Shown here: one piece after another, positions 26,856 to 38,629 of the stretch
How the letters are laid out: each line of letters begins with the position of its first letter
Numbering within the stretch: the stretch's first letter is position 1
Assembly (NCBI RefSeq): GCF_001404985.1
Contig: NZ_JRLF01000008.1
Span: 103,478 to 167,477, forward strand
From: Flavobacterium aquidurense
Lineage (GTDB): Bacteria; Bacteroidota; Bacteroidia; Flavobacteriales; Flavobacteriaceae
Reading direction: 5' to 3'
Length of the DNA stretch: 64,000 nt
Notes under the pieces: model-generated
What the model was told of the DNA's origin: nothing
Seen by the model: only the letters and a program-made list of their open reading frames with translations
The model's database searches: none
Made by a program: the position numbers and the translations under genes

Positions 26856-28364
26856 ATGTACGATAATCTGTTACTTCTAAAAGACATTGTGGACAATGCA
26901 CCCTTGCCAATAGCTGTATATGTAGGAAAAGATCTTCAAGTGAAATTAGCTAATCCGGCCATGATAAAAACCTGGGGAAAAGGCGATCAGGTAATAGGAA
27001 AAAAATATCTGGATATTGTTCCTGAAATTGAAAGTCAGCAAATTTTTGATCAGGCAATGAATGTGCTGAATACGGGAATACCTTTTCATGCAAATGATAA
27101 AAGGGTCGATTTGGTAATTGATGGCGTCATGAAACCGCATTATTTTAACTATTGTTTTATCCCTCTTTTTAATACTCAGGGAAATATATACGGCGTAATG
27201 AATACGGGTACAGAAGTTACGGACCTTCATTTGGCCAAACAAGATATGGAAAGTGCTGAGGAAAGACTTAGAATTGCAATTGAAGCTTCTGGCATGGGAA
27301 CATATGAGATAGATCTGGCTACAAAAAAAATAAAAACTTCAGGTAATTTTAATGCAATATGGTCTATTGATGATGAAATCCCTAATGACGAACTGATAAA
27401 AAAATTACATCCTGATGATCAGCTATTGCGTGAAGAAGCACATCTAAATGCTCTTGAAACAGGTAAAATGTCGTATGAAGCACGAATAGTAAATGAGGAC
27501 CAGTCTATTAAGTGGGTTAAAGTTAATGGTAAAATAATCAATGATGAAAATGGAAAACCCAATACAATTATCGGGATTATTCAGGATATTCATGAACAAA
27601 GAAGATTTGAGGAAGAATTAAAAAAACAAGTTACAGAGAATATTGAAGAGTTAAGGCGATCGAATGATGATCTTCTTCATTTTGCCAATGTGGTGAGCCA
27701 TGACCTGAAAGAACCTGTTAGAAAAATTAAGATCTTTAATAGTATGTTAAGGAACGAGAGCAGAATTCACTTTGATGAAAATTCAAAAAAATACCTCAAC
27801 AAAGTAGATCAGTCTGCTCAACGAATGCAGACTATTATAGAGGGAATCCTCGCCTACTCTACCCTGAATAAATCAACGCAGCCAATTGAAAAAATCAATC
27901 TGGATGAAATTGTCGAAAATATCAAAACAGATCTGGAACTTATTATAAAAGAAAAAGATGCTATTTTAATCACTAGTGAGCTTCCGGAAATCGAAGGTGC
28001 TACTATTCTTATTCATCAGCTTTTTTATAATTTGATTCATAATGCATTAAAATTTTCAAAAGCAGATCAGCCTCCAAGAGTTACGATATCTTTTAGTCTC
28101 ATTAAAAATAATGGCATCGATTATGCTAAAATAATTGTAAAAGACAACGGAATTGGTGTAGACCCAATTTTTGCCGACAGAATATTTAATGCTTTCGAAA
28201 GATTACATTCTAAAGACCAATACGAAGGAAATGGCCTTGGACTTGCTCTTTGCAGAAAAATAGCCAAAAGACATAATGGTATCATTTCCTGTGTTAGCGA
28301 GATCGATAATGGTGCTGAGTTTATACTAACATTACCACTAAAACAATTAGCAGAAACGATTTAG
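26856..28364 (+). CDS. PAS-domain sensor histidine kinase
   Basis: 502 residues with no membrane segment, so probably cytoplasmic. Two PAS domains (about 10-125 and 135-255; the second with the PAC motif IKWVKVNGKIINDENGKPNTIIGIIQDI) precede a HisKA dimerisation helix with phosphoacceptor His282 (VVSHDLKEPVRK) and an ATPase domain with an N box (FYNLIHNALKFS), G1 (DNGIGVD) and G2 (GNGLGLALCRKI). It resembles phytochrome-like kinases of Bacteroidota. No response regulator is adjacent, so its partner lies elsewhere. Confidence 0.93.
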   Translation: MYDNLLLLKDIVDNAPLPIAVYVGKDLQVKLANPAMIKTWGKGDQVIGKKYLDIVPEIESQQIFDQAMNVLNTGIPFHANDKRVDLVIDGVMKPHYFNYCFIPLFNTQGNIYGVMNTGTEVTDLHLAKQDMESAEERLRIAIEASGMGTYEIDLATKKIKTSGNFNAIWSIDDEIPNDELIKKLHPDDQLLREEAHLNALETGKMSYEARIVNEDQSIKWVKVNGKIINDENGKPNTIIGIIQDIHEQRRFEEELKKQVTENIEELRRSNDDLLHFANVVSHDLKEPVRKIKIFNSMLRNESRIHFDENSKKYLNKVDQSAQRMQTIIEGILAYSTLNKSTQPIEKINLDEIVENIKTDLELIIKEKDAILITSELPEIEGATILIHQLFYNLIHNALKFSKADQPPRVTISFSLIKNNGIDYAKIIVKDNGIGVDPIFADRIFNAFERLHSKDQYEGNGLGLALCRKIAKRHNGIISCVSEIDNGAEFILTLPLKQLAETI

Positions 28365-28386
28365 AAAAAATATATTTTGTGTACCA

Positions 28387-28432
28387 AAATAAAAAAAGGC
28401 ATTCATGATAATCACGAATGCCTTTTTTTATT
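28387..28432. terminator. Bidirectional terminator between convergent genes
   Basis: AAAAAAGGCATTCATGAT pairs imperfectly with ATCACGAATGCCTTTTTTT. It serves the PAS kinase (plus) and the alcohol dehydrogenase (minus, stop at 28476). Confidence 0.85.
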
Positions 28433-28475
28433 GATGTTTCGATGTATAAATAAATTACACAAAACATTTTTATTA

Positions 28476-29531
28476 TTATTCTTTAAGAGAATTCATATCA
28501 ATTACAAAACGGTAACGAACATCACTTTTCAGCATTCTTTCGTATGCTTCATTGATTTCCTGCATTTTGATAATTTCAATTTCCGAAACGATATTGTGTT
28601 CTCCACAAAAATCAAGCATTTCCTGTGTTTCAGCAATTCCGCCAATTACCGAACCTGCTACAGTTTTTCTTCCCATAATCATAGGTACGGTATTTAATAT
28701 TGGTTCTAAACCACCTAAATATCCCACTAAAACCAATGTTCCGTTAATGTTTAATGTAGCCACATATGGATTTACATCGTGTACATAAGGAACTGTGTCT
28801 ATAATCAGGTCAAATTTACCACTTACAGATTTCATTTGAGAATCATCTGTAGAGATAATTACAGCATCTGCACCTAATTCTAAAGCATCTTTTTCTTTAT
28901 CCGGTGTTCTTGAAAACAAGGTAACATGCGCTCCAAGACCTTTTGCCAATTTTATGGCCATATGTCCTAATCCGCCTAAACCTACTACGGCAACTTTACT
29001 GTCTTTACCTACATTCCAGTGTCTTAATGGAGACCAGGTTGTAATTCCTGCACATAATAACGGAGCCACTGCTGCCAGATTTAAATTTGCCGGAATCTTT
29101 AATACAAAATGTTCCTCTACTACTACTTTTTCAGAATATCCGCCAAAAGTATGTCCGCCCAGATGTTTGTCTTTACCATTATAAGTTCCTGTAAATCCAT
29201 TTAAGCAATATTGCTCAAGATCTTGTTTACAGCTTTCACAAGTGTGGCAAGAATCTACCATACACCCTACTCCTGCCAGATCACCTACTTTTAATTTGGT
29301 AACATCGCTTCCTACTTTAGTTACGCGACCTACAATTTCGTGACCCGGAACTGCTGGATATTGTGATCCTCCCCAATCGTTTCTTGCTGTATGCAAATCA
29401 GAATGACATACACCACAATATAAAATTTCGATCTCTATATCTTTTGCCTGTACATCTCTGCGGGCAATACTCATTTGTTCTAAAGATGCATCAGGCGCTG
29501 TTGTACCATATGCTTTTGTGTTTGTACTCAT
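28476..29531 (-). CDS. Zinc-dependent NADP alcohol dehydrogenase (YahK/CAD-like)
   Basis: 351-residue medium-chain dehydrogenase that interconverts aldehydes and alcohols. Catalytic zinc ligands are Cys42 (GVCHSDLH) and His64 (PGHE); the structural zinc site is Cys95, Cys98, Cys101 and Cys109. The nucleotide fold is GLGGLGH near 178. Overall it resembles the cinnamyl-alcohol dehydrogenase/YahK aldehyde reductases. It lies 157 bases after the aldo/keto reductase operon on the same strand and may belong to the same aldehyde-detoxifying set. Confidence 0.93.
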   Translation of the reverse strand: MSTNTKAYGTTAPDASLEQMSIARRDVQAKDIEIEILYCGVCHSDLHTARNDWGGSQYPAVPGHEIVGRVTKVGSDVTKLKVGDLAGVGCMVDSCHTCESCKQDLEQYCLNGFTGTYNGKDKHLGGHTFGGYSEKVVVEEHFVLKIPANLNLAAVAPLLCAGITTWSPLRHWNVGKDSKVAVVGLGGLGHMAIKLAKGLGAHVTLFSRTPDKEKDALELGADAVIISTDDSQMKSVSGKFDLIIDTVPYVHDVNPYVATLNINGTLVLVGYLGGLEPILNTVPMIMGRKTVAGSVIGGIAETQEMLDFCGEHNIVSEIEIIKMQEINEAYERMLKSDVRYRFVIDMNSLKE

Positions 29532-29688
29532 ATCTATTAATTTTAATTATTATAAAATGTAAATTTAAAACTACTTTGATCCTGAAAAATAACAGAAAAG
29601 AAACATTTACTTAAGAAATTCAAACAATTCAAATAATATCATCTTCTTTTAGCACCAGATTTCCCTTGTAAATATGCGGTTTTGCGTT

Positions 29689-30684
<996 letters not shown>

Positions 30685-30693
30685 TTAATTTCT

Positions 30694-31077
30694 TTAAAAT
30701 GTGGTTGCTACAGATTTTAGAATCACCCACTTTTCGTTTCTTTTTTCAAGATGCATTGTTTGCTGCAGGCGCCACTTGTTTCGTGTTCCCCAAATTCGGG
30801 CATCTAAAAGATTCTGACCCACAAATACAGCGTTATTGTTATCAATTGTTACAGCAGTATTTACTTCTGTATAAGCGTAATATTTCATTCTCTCGCTTTC
30901 AATCTCAGAGAACCATTCGTCTTTAGACTGTACATATCCTGTAATGTGCGTGAGCGTAAAATGAGAGTCGAGAATCTTGTTCATTGCTGCAAGATTTTTT
31001 TCGATCATCAAATCAGTCAGTTGGCGGGTTATCCTGAGAATTTGCATTTTATCAACTTCTGTATTATCTTTTTCCAT
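30694..31077 (-). CDS. NTF2-like (SnoaL/DUF4440-type) protein
   Basis: 127 residues. The pattern ITRQLTDLMIEKNLAAMNKILDSHFTLTHITG...KDEWFSEIESERMKYY, then a beta-sheet ending WRLQQTMHLEKRNEKWVILKSVA, is typical of NTF2-like small proteins that bind or isomerise small ligands. It sits between the two aldo/keto reductases with gaps of 13 and 24 bases, so it is part of the operon. No catalytic residue can be assigned. Confidence 0.82.
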   Translation of the reverse strand: MEKDNTEVDKMQILRITRQLTDLMIEKNLAAMNKILDSHFTLTHITGYVQSKDEWFSEIESERMKYYAYTEVNTAVTIDNNNAVFVGQNLLDARIWGTRNKWRLQQTMHLEKRNEKWVILKSVATTF

Positions 31078-31090
31078 GCAAACTTTTTTT

Positions 31091-32197
<1,107 letters not shown>

Positions 32198-32213
32198 CTA
32201 ATAATCTGAATAC

Positions 32214-32221
32214 TATATTTG
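32214..32221 (+). promoter_or_regulatory. -7 promoter box TATATTTG of the AraC gene
   Basis: Exact TAnnTTTG match 25 bases upstream of the ATG at 32246, which supports that start over the TTG at 32219. Confidence 0.45.
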
Positions 32222-32245
32222 TACTATAAATTTAAAGAATACAAA

Positions 32246-33142
32246 ATGGATCCTATTATAAAACTTGAAAAAATTGCTCAATACAATCAATTAAAGGATG
32301 TTGAAACCCAAAATCCATTGATAAGTGTATTTGATAATACCAATACTAAAGCATTACCCAATCATACGCGTATGCATTTTGGTTTTTATGCTATATTTTT
32401 AAAAGCAGGTAATTGCGGTGAGTTAAAATACGGACGTAATAATTATGATTATGATGATGGTACAATGGTTTTTATTGCTCCCGGACAAGTTCTTGAAGTC
32501 AATAATCCGGATGATTATCAGCCAACAGGACTGGCACTTTTATTTCATCCTGATCTTATAAAAGGTACCACGCTGGCAAAAAATATAAACCAATATTCTT
32601 TTTTTTCTTACGATTCGCATGAAGCGCTTCATTTATCTTTAAAGGAACAGCAAATTATAAAAGATTTATTTAGTAAATTAGAGTATGAATTAAACCAATC
32701 TATCGATAAACACAGCAAAAGTATCATTACCAATACGATTGAGCTCTTGCTAAATTATTGTGTAAGGTTTTACGACAGGCAATTTATAACGCGTGAAAAT
32801 ATTAATACTGATATTTTATCAAAGTTTGAAAATGTATTAAACGATTATTTTCTATCCGAAAATGCCCAAAATGCAGGTTTGCCTTCTGTGAGTTATTTTG
32901 CGGATCTTTTACATTTATCTCCCAATTATTTTGGTGATTTAATTAAAAAAGAAACCGGTAAAACTGCTCAGGAACATATTCAGCTAAAATTAATTAACTT
33001 AGCCAAAGAACGAATTTTTGATACTGATAAATCGATAAGTCAAATAGCATTTGAACTGGGTTTTAAGTATCCGCAGCATTTTAATCGAATGTTTAAAAAG
33101 AATACCGGTTACACGCCAATTGAATACAGAAGCTTAAATTAA
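32246..33142 (+). CDS. AraC-family transcriptional regulator
   Basis: 298 residues. The N-terminal half is a cupin-like sensing domain (FIAPGQVLEVNNPDDYQPTGLALLFHP). The C-terminal ~100 residues hold two helix-turn-helices: VSYFADLLHLSPNYFGDLIKKETG and ISQIAFELGFKYPQHFNRMF followed by KKNTGYTPIEYR. A divergent aldo/keto reductase operon is the likely target; in many Bacteroidota this regulator type sits next to reductase genes and responds to reactive small molecules. Confidence 0.93.
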   Translation: MDPIIKLEKIAQYNQLKDVETQNPLISVFDNTNTKALPNHTRMHFGFYAIFLKAGNCGELKYGRNNYDYDDGTMVFIAPGQVLEVNNPDDYQPTGLALLFHPDLIKGTTLAKNINQYSFFSYDSHEALHLSLKEQQIIKDLFSKLEYELNQSIDKHSKSIITNTIELLLNYCVRFYDRQFITRENINTDILSKFENVLNDYFLSENAQNAGLPSVSYFADLLHLSPNYFGDLIKKETGKTAQEHIQLKLINLAKERIFDTDKSISQIAFELGFKYPQHFNRMFKKNTGYTPIEYRSLN

Positions 33143-33176
33143 AAACAACATAAACCAAACACTATAAACCACCAGA

Positions 33177-34760
33177 ATGCTTGATAACTTTCCTTTTTAC
33201 CTGGGTATATTAATTGTTATTTTATTGCTGATTATGTTAGCCAATAAAATAAAAGTTGCTTATCCTATATTACTTGTACTGGCCGGATTGGCAATTAGTT
33301 TTATTCCCGGAGTCCCTATTATAAATATCGAACCTGAACTGATCTTTTTTATTTTCCTGCCTCCGTTATTGTATGAAGCCGCATGGACAGTTTCCTGGAA
33401 AGAAATGTGGCGCTGGCGCAGGATCATCACCAGTTTTGCTTTTATTGTTGTTTTTGTTTCGGCATTATCAGTAGCCTTAGTTGCAAATTATATTATTCCG
33501 GGTTTTTCACTAGCATTAGGTTTTGTTTTGGGCGGTATTGTATCGCCTCCGGATGCAGTAAGTGCGGGTGCTATTTTAAAATTTGTAAAAGTTCCCAAAA
33601 CAATTTCGTCGATATTAGAAGGCGAAAGTTTACTGAATGATGCTTCGTCGTTAATCATTTTTAGATTTGCCATGATTGCCGTGGCAACAGAGCAGTTTAT
33701 ATTTTATAAAGCGGCAGCCAGTTTTAGCTGGATGATTATTGGCGGCGTGGCAATTGGTTTATTAATAGGCTGGCTTTTTATGAAAGCCCATAAATATTTG
33801 CCTACAGATGCTAATGTCGATATCGTTTTATCATTGCTTACTCCATATATTATTTACCTCGCTGCTGAAGAGGTTCACAGTTCTGGAGTATTAGCGGTGG
33901 TATGTGGCGGATTGCTATTATCCAATAACAGACATCGTTTCCTTAGCAGCAAATCCCGTTTACAGGGTATAAATGTGTGGGAAAGTTTTTGCTTTATATT
34001 AAATGGTTTTGTTTTTATGCTCATAGGTTTAGATTTACCACAAATTACAAAAGGCCTTGAAGTTGAAGCCGTTAGTATGTCAGCAGCAATTGGGTATGGA
34101 GTTCTTATTACAGGTGTTCTAATAGTCAGCAGGATATTATCTACTTATGGTGCTGTAGTGGTTACGTTGATTGCACGAAATTTTATAACGGTTGCAGACA
34201 GAAGGAATCCGGGCTTAAAAACTCCTTTTATATTGGGCTGGACCGGAATGAGAGGTGTGGTTTCATTGGCGGCTGCTTTATCTATACCTGTTTATCTTAA
34301 TAATGGCAACGGTTTTCCGCAACGAAACCTGATCTTGTTTATCACGTTTATAGTGATTCTTTTAACGCTGGTAATTCAGGGATTAACACTGCCTTATTTT
34401 ATCCGTAAAATTAAACTTAATGATGTTTACGATGATGGCTTATCAAAAGATGAAGCTTACAAAGCCTTACGAAAAGAGTTAGCAGAATATGCTTTAGACT
34501 ATCTGAAAACAAATTATAACGATCATGTCGAAACTAATATTTCATTACAGCAATTAATCCTAAAATGGGAACAGCTGAGTAATGAAATTGATAATGAATC
34601 TATTAGTAAAGATCTAAAACATATTTATATTGATTTACTAAACCAGCAAAGGCAATGGCTGATAAATAAAAACAGGGCAGATCAGACTCTGGATGAATCT
34701 ATTATCAGACGACAAATGCATTATCTGGATATTGAAGAAGAAAAGTTACGTTATATTTAA
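33177..34760 (+). CDS. Na+/H+ antiporter (CPA1/NhaP-type)
   Basis: 527 residues with about 12 transmembrane helices in the first 410 and a hydrophilic helical tail. Family hallmarks are FFIFLPPLLYEAAW (helix 3), GGIVSPPDAVSAGAI, the ion-site motif EGESLLNDASSL (near 148-158) and GWTGMRGVVSLAAALSIP. It exchanges Na+ (or K+) for protons in the inner membrane and serves pH and salt balance. It starts 34 bases after the AraC gene on the same strand, so cotranscription is possible, although a functional link is not obvious. Confidence 0.95.
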   Translation: MLDNFPFYLGILIVILLLIMLANKIKVAYPILLVLAGLAISFIPGVPIINIEPELIFFIFLPPLLYEAAWTVSWKEMWRWRRIITSFAFIVVFVSALSVALVANYIIPGFSLALGFVLGGIVSPPDAVSAGAILKFVKVPKTISSILEGESLLNDASSLIIFRFAMIAVATEQFIFYKAAASFSWMIIGGVAIGLLIGWLFMKAHKYLPTDANVDIVLSLLTPYIIYLAAEEVHSSGVLAVVCGGLLLSNNRHRFLSSKSRLQGINVWESFCFILNGFVFMLIGLDLPQITKGLEVEAVSMSAAIGYGVLITGVLIVSRILSTYGAVVVTLIARNFITVADRRNPGLKTPFILGWTGMRGVVSLAAALSIPVYLNNGNGFPQRNLILFITFIVILLTLVIQGLTLPYFIRKIKLNDVYDDGLSKDEAYKALRKELAEYALDYLKTNYNDHVETNISLQQLILKWEQLSNEIDNESISKDLKHIYIDLLNQQRQWLINKNRADQTLDESIIRRQMHYLDIEEEKLRYI

Positions 34761-34841
34761 ATTTTACAACGTACTTAATTTGTCCGTATTAATATTTAAA
34801 AAAGTTACTAAGTCCTGCTGTACATAAACTAAAAAAGCAAA

Positions 34842-35090
34842 TTACCTGAAAAGAGTTATGGTATCTGCCAGATTCTCTCTGTTGATGAATTCAGTAATGA
34901 ATTCATGAACTTCATTTTTAGTTTCAAGTGGCGTTTCGAAAGAGTTGATATGATACTCATCGTCCTGATCGAGAATGTGTATAATTTCTGTGTATCCTTT
35001 TGAAATTAAAGTGCCCTTTAATTTAATGATATTCAACTGTTGTTGACCATCTAATTCCTTGCGGACTTTTAGTTTTATAGCTTTTTCCAT
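34842..35090 (-). CDS. Small hypothetical protein
   Basis: 82 residues, charged, no signal peptide, mixed alpha/beta pattern (KAIKLKVRKELDGQQQLNIIKLKGTLISKGY). I do not recognise it. It converges on the antiporter gene. No promoter could be defined. Confidence 0.6.
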   Translation of the reverse strand: MEKAIKLKVRKELDGQQQLNIIKLKGTLISKGYTEIIHILDQDDEYHINSFETPLETKNEVHEFITEFINRENLADTITLFR

Positions 35091-35529
35091 ATTGAATGTT
35101 TTTAAATTAATTTTATAGGAATTATTCTCAAATATAAAAATTAAAAAGTTTCAAATAGTGTTAAAATTTAAAATACAATACACTACTTATCAACACATTA
35201 CAAATACAATTGTCAGTTTTATTTTATTTTAAATATTTGACAAATTTCATGTTGTTTTAAGTTAAAAAACTATCAATTTATATCGTTTCACCCTGATATT
35301 GCATTCATTTACTCACTTTAGAGAGGTATTCACTTATTATCAGGCTATTATTACAAAAACAGGTGTTTTTACGTGAAAATGGTTCATAATAAATTTATAA
35401 CTTCAAACCAATTAAGAAAGTAGTTTTTTTCTTAATTATTAACAAGGTATTTAAGCTTTAAGACTATGTATAATTATGAACATTTCTTATTTCATAGTTT
35501 GTGTTATAAGAATAAAACTGAGGAAAATC
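35091..35529. other. AT-rich intergenic region, no gene seen
   Basis: About 440 bases between divergent genes. No repeat of the dispersed families and no clear TAnnTTTG box was seen. In-frame codons before 35530 on the plus strand look non-coding. Confidence 0.4.
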
Positions 35530-36048
35530 ATGAAAATAGGAATCATTGGAGTTGGAAATATAACATTGGAGTTAGCCAACAGATCTGCACAATCCGGACA
35601 TGAAGTATTAATAAGTAATCCGCGTGGTACAAGTACTATAAGAGATTTGGTGCAAAATATGGGAACCAATGTAAAACTGGTCAAAACCTGCGAAGCTGCA
35701 ACAGCCGAAATTATAATAATATTTCTCCCTCGTGAGAATCTTGAAGTTTCTATAAATGATTTACCGGATATGAGCGGGAAAATAATTTTACATACAAACA
35801 ATCCTATATTTAATGTAAATACTATTTCATCTACGGCGTCAGACCAATCATCATGCTCTGTTTTAGCTTCTTTATTGCCTACATCTCATGTTGTAAAAGT
35901 TTTCAATCCGTTAGAGCCTATCGTGATGAACCATAACAGAACTAAAATATTTTTTACAGGAGAAAATCAAAAGGCAAAAAATAACGTTAAAGCTTTTCTG
36001 TACACATTAAATTTGTCGGGAATTGATCTTTCAGAATTAAATACTTAG
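35530..36048 (+). CDS. NADP-binding oxidoreductase of the F420-dependent NADP reductase-like family
   Basis: 172 residues from the ATG at 35530, chosen because it places the Rossmann motif MKIGIIGVGNITLELANR at the very start. Residues SNPRGTS (near 28-34) fit the NADP phosphate-binding loop of COG2085 proteins, and HVVKVFNPLEP lies in the later half. It is shorter than usual family members (about 200-220), so the C-terminal catalytic part is reduced. The substrate is unknown. Confidence 0.8.
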   Translation: MKIGIIGVGNITLELANRSAQSGHEVLISNPRGTSTIRDLVQNMGTNVKLVKTCEAATAEIIIIFLPRENLEVSINDLPDMSGKIILHTNNPIFNVNTISSTASDQSSCSVLASLLPTSHVVKVFNPLEPIVMNHNRTKIFFTGENQKAKNNVKAFLYTLNLSGIDLSELNT

Positions 36049-36074
36049 CGTAGTTTGATATAATCTATAAATAT

Positions 36075-36205
36075 GACGCTACTACGGAGCTGAAATGCTT
36101 ATGAAAAATGAAACGTTTTGCTATAAATATATTGCTCCTACGGAGCTGAAATACTAATAAAAGCTGAAAATGTTTTGCTATAAAATATATCTCCTGAGCT
36201 TTAAA
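36075..36205. repeat. Dispersed GGAGC-type intergenic repeats
   Basis: Two elements in the orientation opposite to those at 58.7 kb: GCTAC-tac-GGAGC near 36078 and GCTCC-tac-GGAGC near 36135, each near a TTTTGCTATAAA stretch, plus a partial one (CTCCTGAGCTTT) near 36188. The consensus GCTCC-nnn-GGAGC is shared with 19.4 and 58.7 kb. Confidence 0.65.
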
Positions 36206-36257
36206 ATGATTGTTTTCTGCGAAACATTAAATGATAAAGCGAAAACTTATATAATAA

Positions 36258-36292
36258 AGAACCCCTTTACAGATTTAGTAAAGGGGTTTTCT
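36258..36292. terminator. Terminator of the cobalamin-uptake operon
   Basis: AACCCCTTTAC (36260-36270) pairs perfectly with GTAAAGGGGTT (36278-36288). It lies about 30 bases past the stop of the last gene of the minus-strand operon; flanking A/T runs are moderate. Confidence 0.8.
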
Positions 36293-36320
36293 TTTATTCT
36301 TCAGGGAAATATTATCCTCA

Positions 36321-38603
36321 TTAATTTTTAATAAACTTCTGCGTGTATTTAGCTTTATCAGTCACGACATTAATGATGTACATTCCTTTTATAAAATTAC
36401 CTACATTGATTTGGTTGTTTGAAACTGTTGCCTGTATAGTTTTTCCTGTAACATCATAAACAGATACTTCCAGAACTTCATCTTCCGTTTGGATGTTTAG
36501 AATTTCTGAAACCGGATTAGGATAAATGGCCAGGTTTAATTTTTTAAATTCACCTGTTCCTAAAGTTGTATTCACATTTACTGCAACACTTTTTTCAACT
36601 ACTTTACCATTAGAATTAAAGCTTATTACTACGGTGGCGCTACCCTGATTTTTTGGTGTCAGGATTAATTCGTCATTCGTATTTATAACTGCTGATACAA
36701 TTTCAGTATCACTATTTGATTTAACCGTTTTTACAATAGCAACCGATAAATTATCAGTATCAGAAACAACTGTTTTTAAGTCGATTACTGTTGGCGTATT
36801 TACTGAAACCTGCGACGGCAATGCAGTACTTACAACAGGTGACACATTATCAGGAAAAACCGTAATGGCCGGAAACCAGTAATAGTCATCTAAAACTTTG
36901 GTATTGATTAAAGTTCCTGAAGTATTAAAAGTATGAATCCAGTTTTTTTGGTAATGTGCGCCAAATCCGTTTTCTGTAGTATTCAGAATTAAGTTATCAG
37001 TAACCGGATCTACGCGTAATGCTGCTCCGTACGGAATTTGTTTGTAAGTTCCGGTTTGTCCCGGAACCGCTGCAAAATTCTCATTGAATGTTTTTGCCGT
37101 AACATCAAATCTAACGATTTGTGATCCTGAATTAAAACTATTAATCGAGTTGATCCAGTATAAAGCATTTTGTTGGGTACTATAGGTAAAAGTCCCTGCG
37201 TTCCAGGCTCCCCATGCGCCAATATATTTAGTTGTGGGAATATTATATGATGTTGTTGCAAAAGTAACCGCATCAACATTGACTATTTTTTGATCCTGAA
37301 TTGCCCAGATACTTCCGTCTTTTGCCTGAACAATAGAGTGAAATGAGCCTGCAATAGTTTTAATTACCGTATTTGTATTGGGATCGATTACTAAAATTCC
37401 TGCATTTTGTTTTACCGCAAACACATATTGAGAGGTACGAATCATATTCCCTATTTGTCCTGCGTACTGACTTCCGCCACCTGTTGTTGGTATCAGCGAT
37501 CCTACTTGCATATTGGCAATATCAAAAGTAAAAATTCCGTTTGAAGCACCAACGTAGCCAAGATTTTCATTAACCCCTACAAAAGAGCGTCCGTCACCTC
37601 CGCCAATGGTATTAAATCCGGCAATTTTCTGCATGTTTTTTGCATCGGCAACAACCAGTCTTCCACCAGGAGTATACATACTGTCTCCGCCATCTGCGGC
37701 TTGTTTTGAGATAAAGTAAAATTTATCTCCGTAAATTGTTCCGTATTGTGTAGTTGCACCAAATGCCTGACTGCTATTTACAGTACTATATACTCTATAG
37801 TTGATACTTCCATCATTATTAACAAAATTTACAGATCCGTTTGTATGTCCAAACCACTCTTCATTTACTACAAAAAATCCATTGGTAAAATCTGTTGCCA
37901 TAACATAGGGCGTAACAGGAGTAAATGTAGATTGAATAGGAAACTCCTCAAATGATGGTCTAAAACTCCAGGCATCCCAGGAACCATTTTCTAAAACACG
38001 GCTGCTTACTCCTAAACTTGAGTAACCAAAACCAGCATCAGCAGGATCTTTCACATTATATGACCAATAGCCATTTGTGTACCATCCTGATTGCCAGTGA
38101 TCATTTGCATCTATAGCGGTATAATTATCAAAATCATAAACGGTAGTATTTATAATACCATTTACCGGATAATAAGGATACGTTACATTTCCATCTTTAT
38201 AAAGTCCGTTACTATTTGCACCATTTAGGTCGTAGCCTAATCCCCCAAGAGCAGTCCCAAATTGTGTTCCCTGATAAAGTAAAGAAAAAAAGCGGTGATC
38301 TGCTTTTAATATTGCTTTCATCATATCTTCACCCGTTGCAGTACCATCCCATCTGAATCCCCAAACTAAAGCATCAGAATTTTTACCGTCATTCCACTGT
38401 ATTACAAATGCAGCCTGATTAGAACCTGTACCTACCCAATATTGAATGTCAGCAAATGTGGTTGTATTTACAGCAGCTTTTTTAGTGCTTTTGGCTGTTG
38501 TATTTTGTTTAAGATCTGGTCGCGGTATTCCTTGCACTGTTACCTGTGCATTGCCAATAAAGGCAAAAAACAGCATTACTAGTAAAAAGTAATTTTTCTT
38601 CAT
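36321..38603 (-). CDS. T9SS-exported DUF5074-type beta-propeller surface protein
   Basis: 760 residues. A signal peptide (1-19) precedes a domain (about 50-200; YWVGTGSNQAAFVIQWND) that recurs in B12-linked surface proteins of Bacteroidota, then a YVTN-like propeller (about 210-590; repeats such as GGRLVVADAKNMQKIAGF and AGILVIDPNTNTVIKTIAG), a beta-sandwich linker and a C-terminal type A sorting domain (LNLAIYPNPVSEILNIQ to YTQKFIKN). It is last in the operon behind the cobalamin riboswitch, so it probably binds a corrinoid at the cell surface. The binding role is inference. Confidence 0.85.
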   Translation of the reverse strand: MKKNYFLLVMLFFAFIGNAQVTVQGIPRPDLKQNTTAKSTKKAAVNTTTFADIQYWVGTGSNQAAFVIQWNDGKNSDALVWGFRWDGTATGEDMMKAILKADHRFFSLLYQGTQFGTALGGLGYDLNGANSNGLYKDGNVTYPYYPVNGIINTTVYDFDNYTAIDANDHWQSGWYTNGYWSYNVKDPADAGFGYSSLGVSSRVLENGSWDAWSFRPSFEEFPIQSTFTPVTPYVMATDFTNGFFVVNEEWFGHTNGSVNFVNNDGSINYRVYSTVNSSQAFGATTQYGTIYGDKFYFISKQAADGGDSMYTPGGRLVVADAKNMQKIAGFNTIGGGDGRSFVGVNENLGYVGASNGIFTFDIANMQVGSLIPTTGGGSQYAGQIGNMIRTSQYVFAVKQNAGILVIDPNTNTVIKTIAGSFHSIVQAKDGSIWAIQDQKIVNVDAVTFATTSYNIPTTKYIGAWGAWNAGTFTYSTQQNALYWINSINSFNSGSQIVRFDVTAKTFNENFAAVPGQTGTYKQIPYGAALRVDPVTDNLILNTTENGFGAHYQKNWIHTFNTSGTLINTKVLDDYYWFPAITVFPDNVSPVVSTALPSQVSVNTPTVIDLKTVVSDTDNLSVAIVKTVKSNSDTEIVSAVINTNDELILTPKNQGSATVVISFNSNGKVVEKSVAVNVNTTLGTGEFKKLNLAIYPNPVSEILNIQTEDEVLEVSVYDVTGKTIQATVSNNQINVGNFIKGMYIINVVTDKAKYTQKFIKN

Positions 38604-38629
38604 GTTATAGTTAATTTAAAAATTTATTA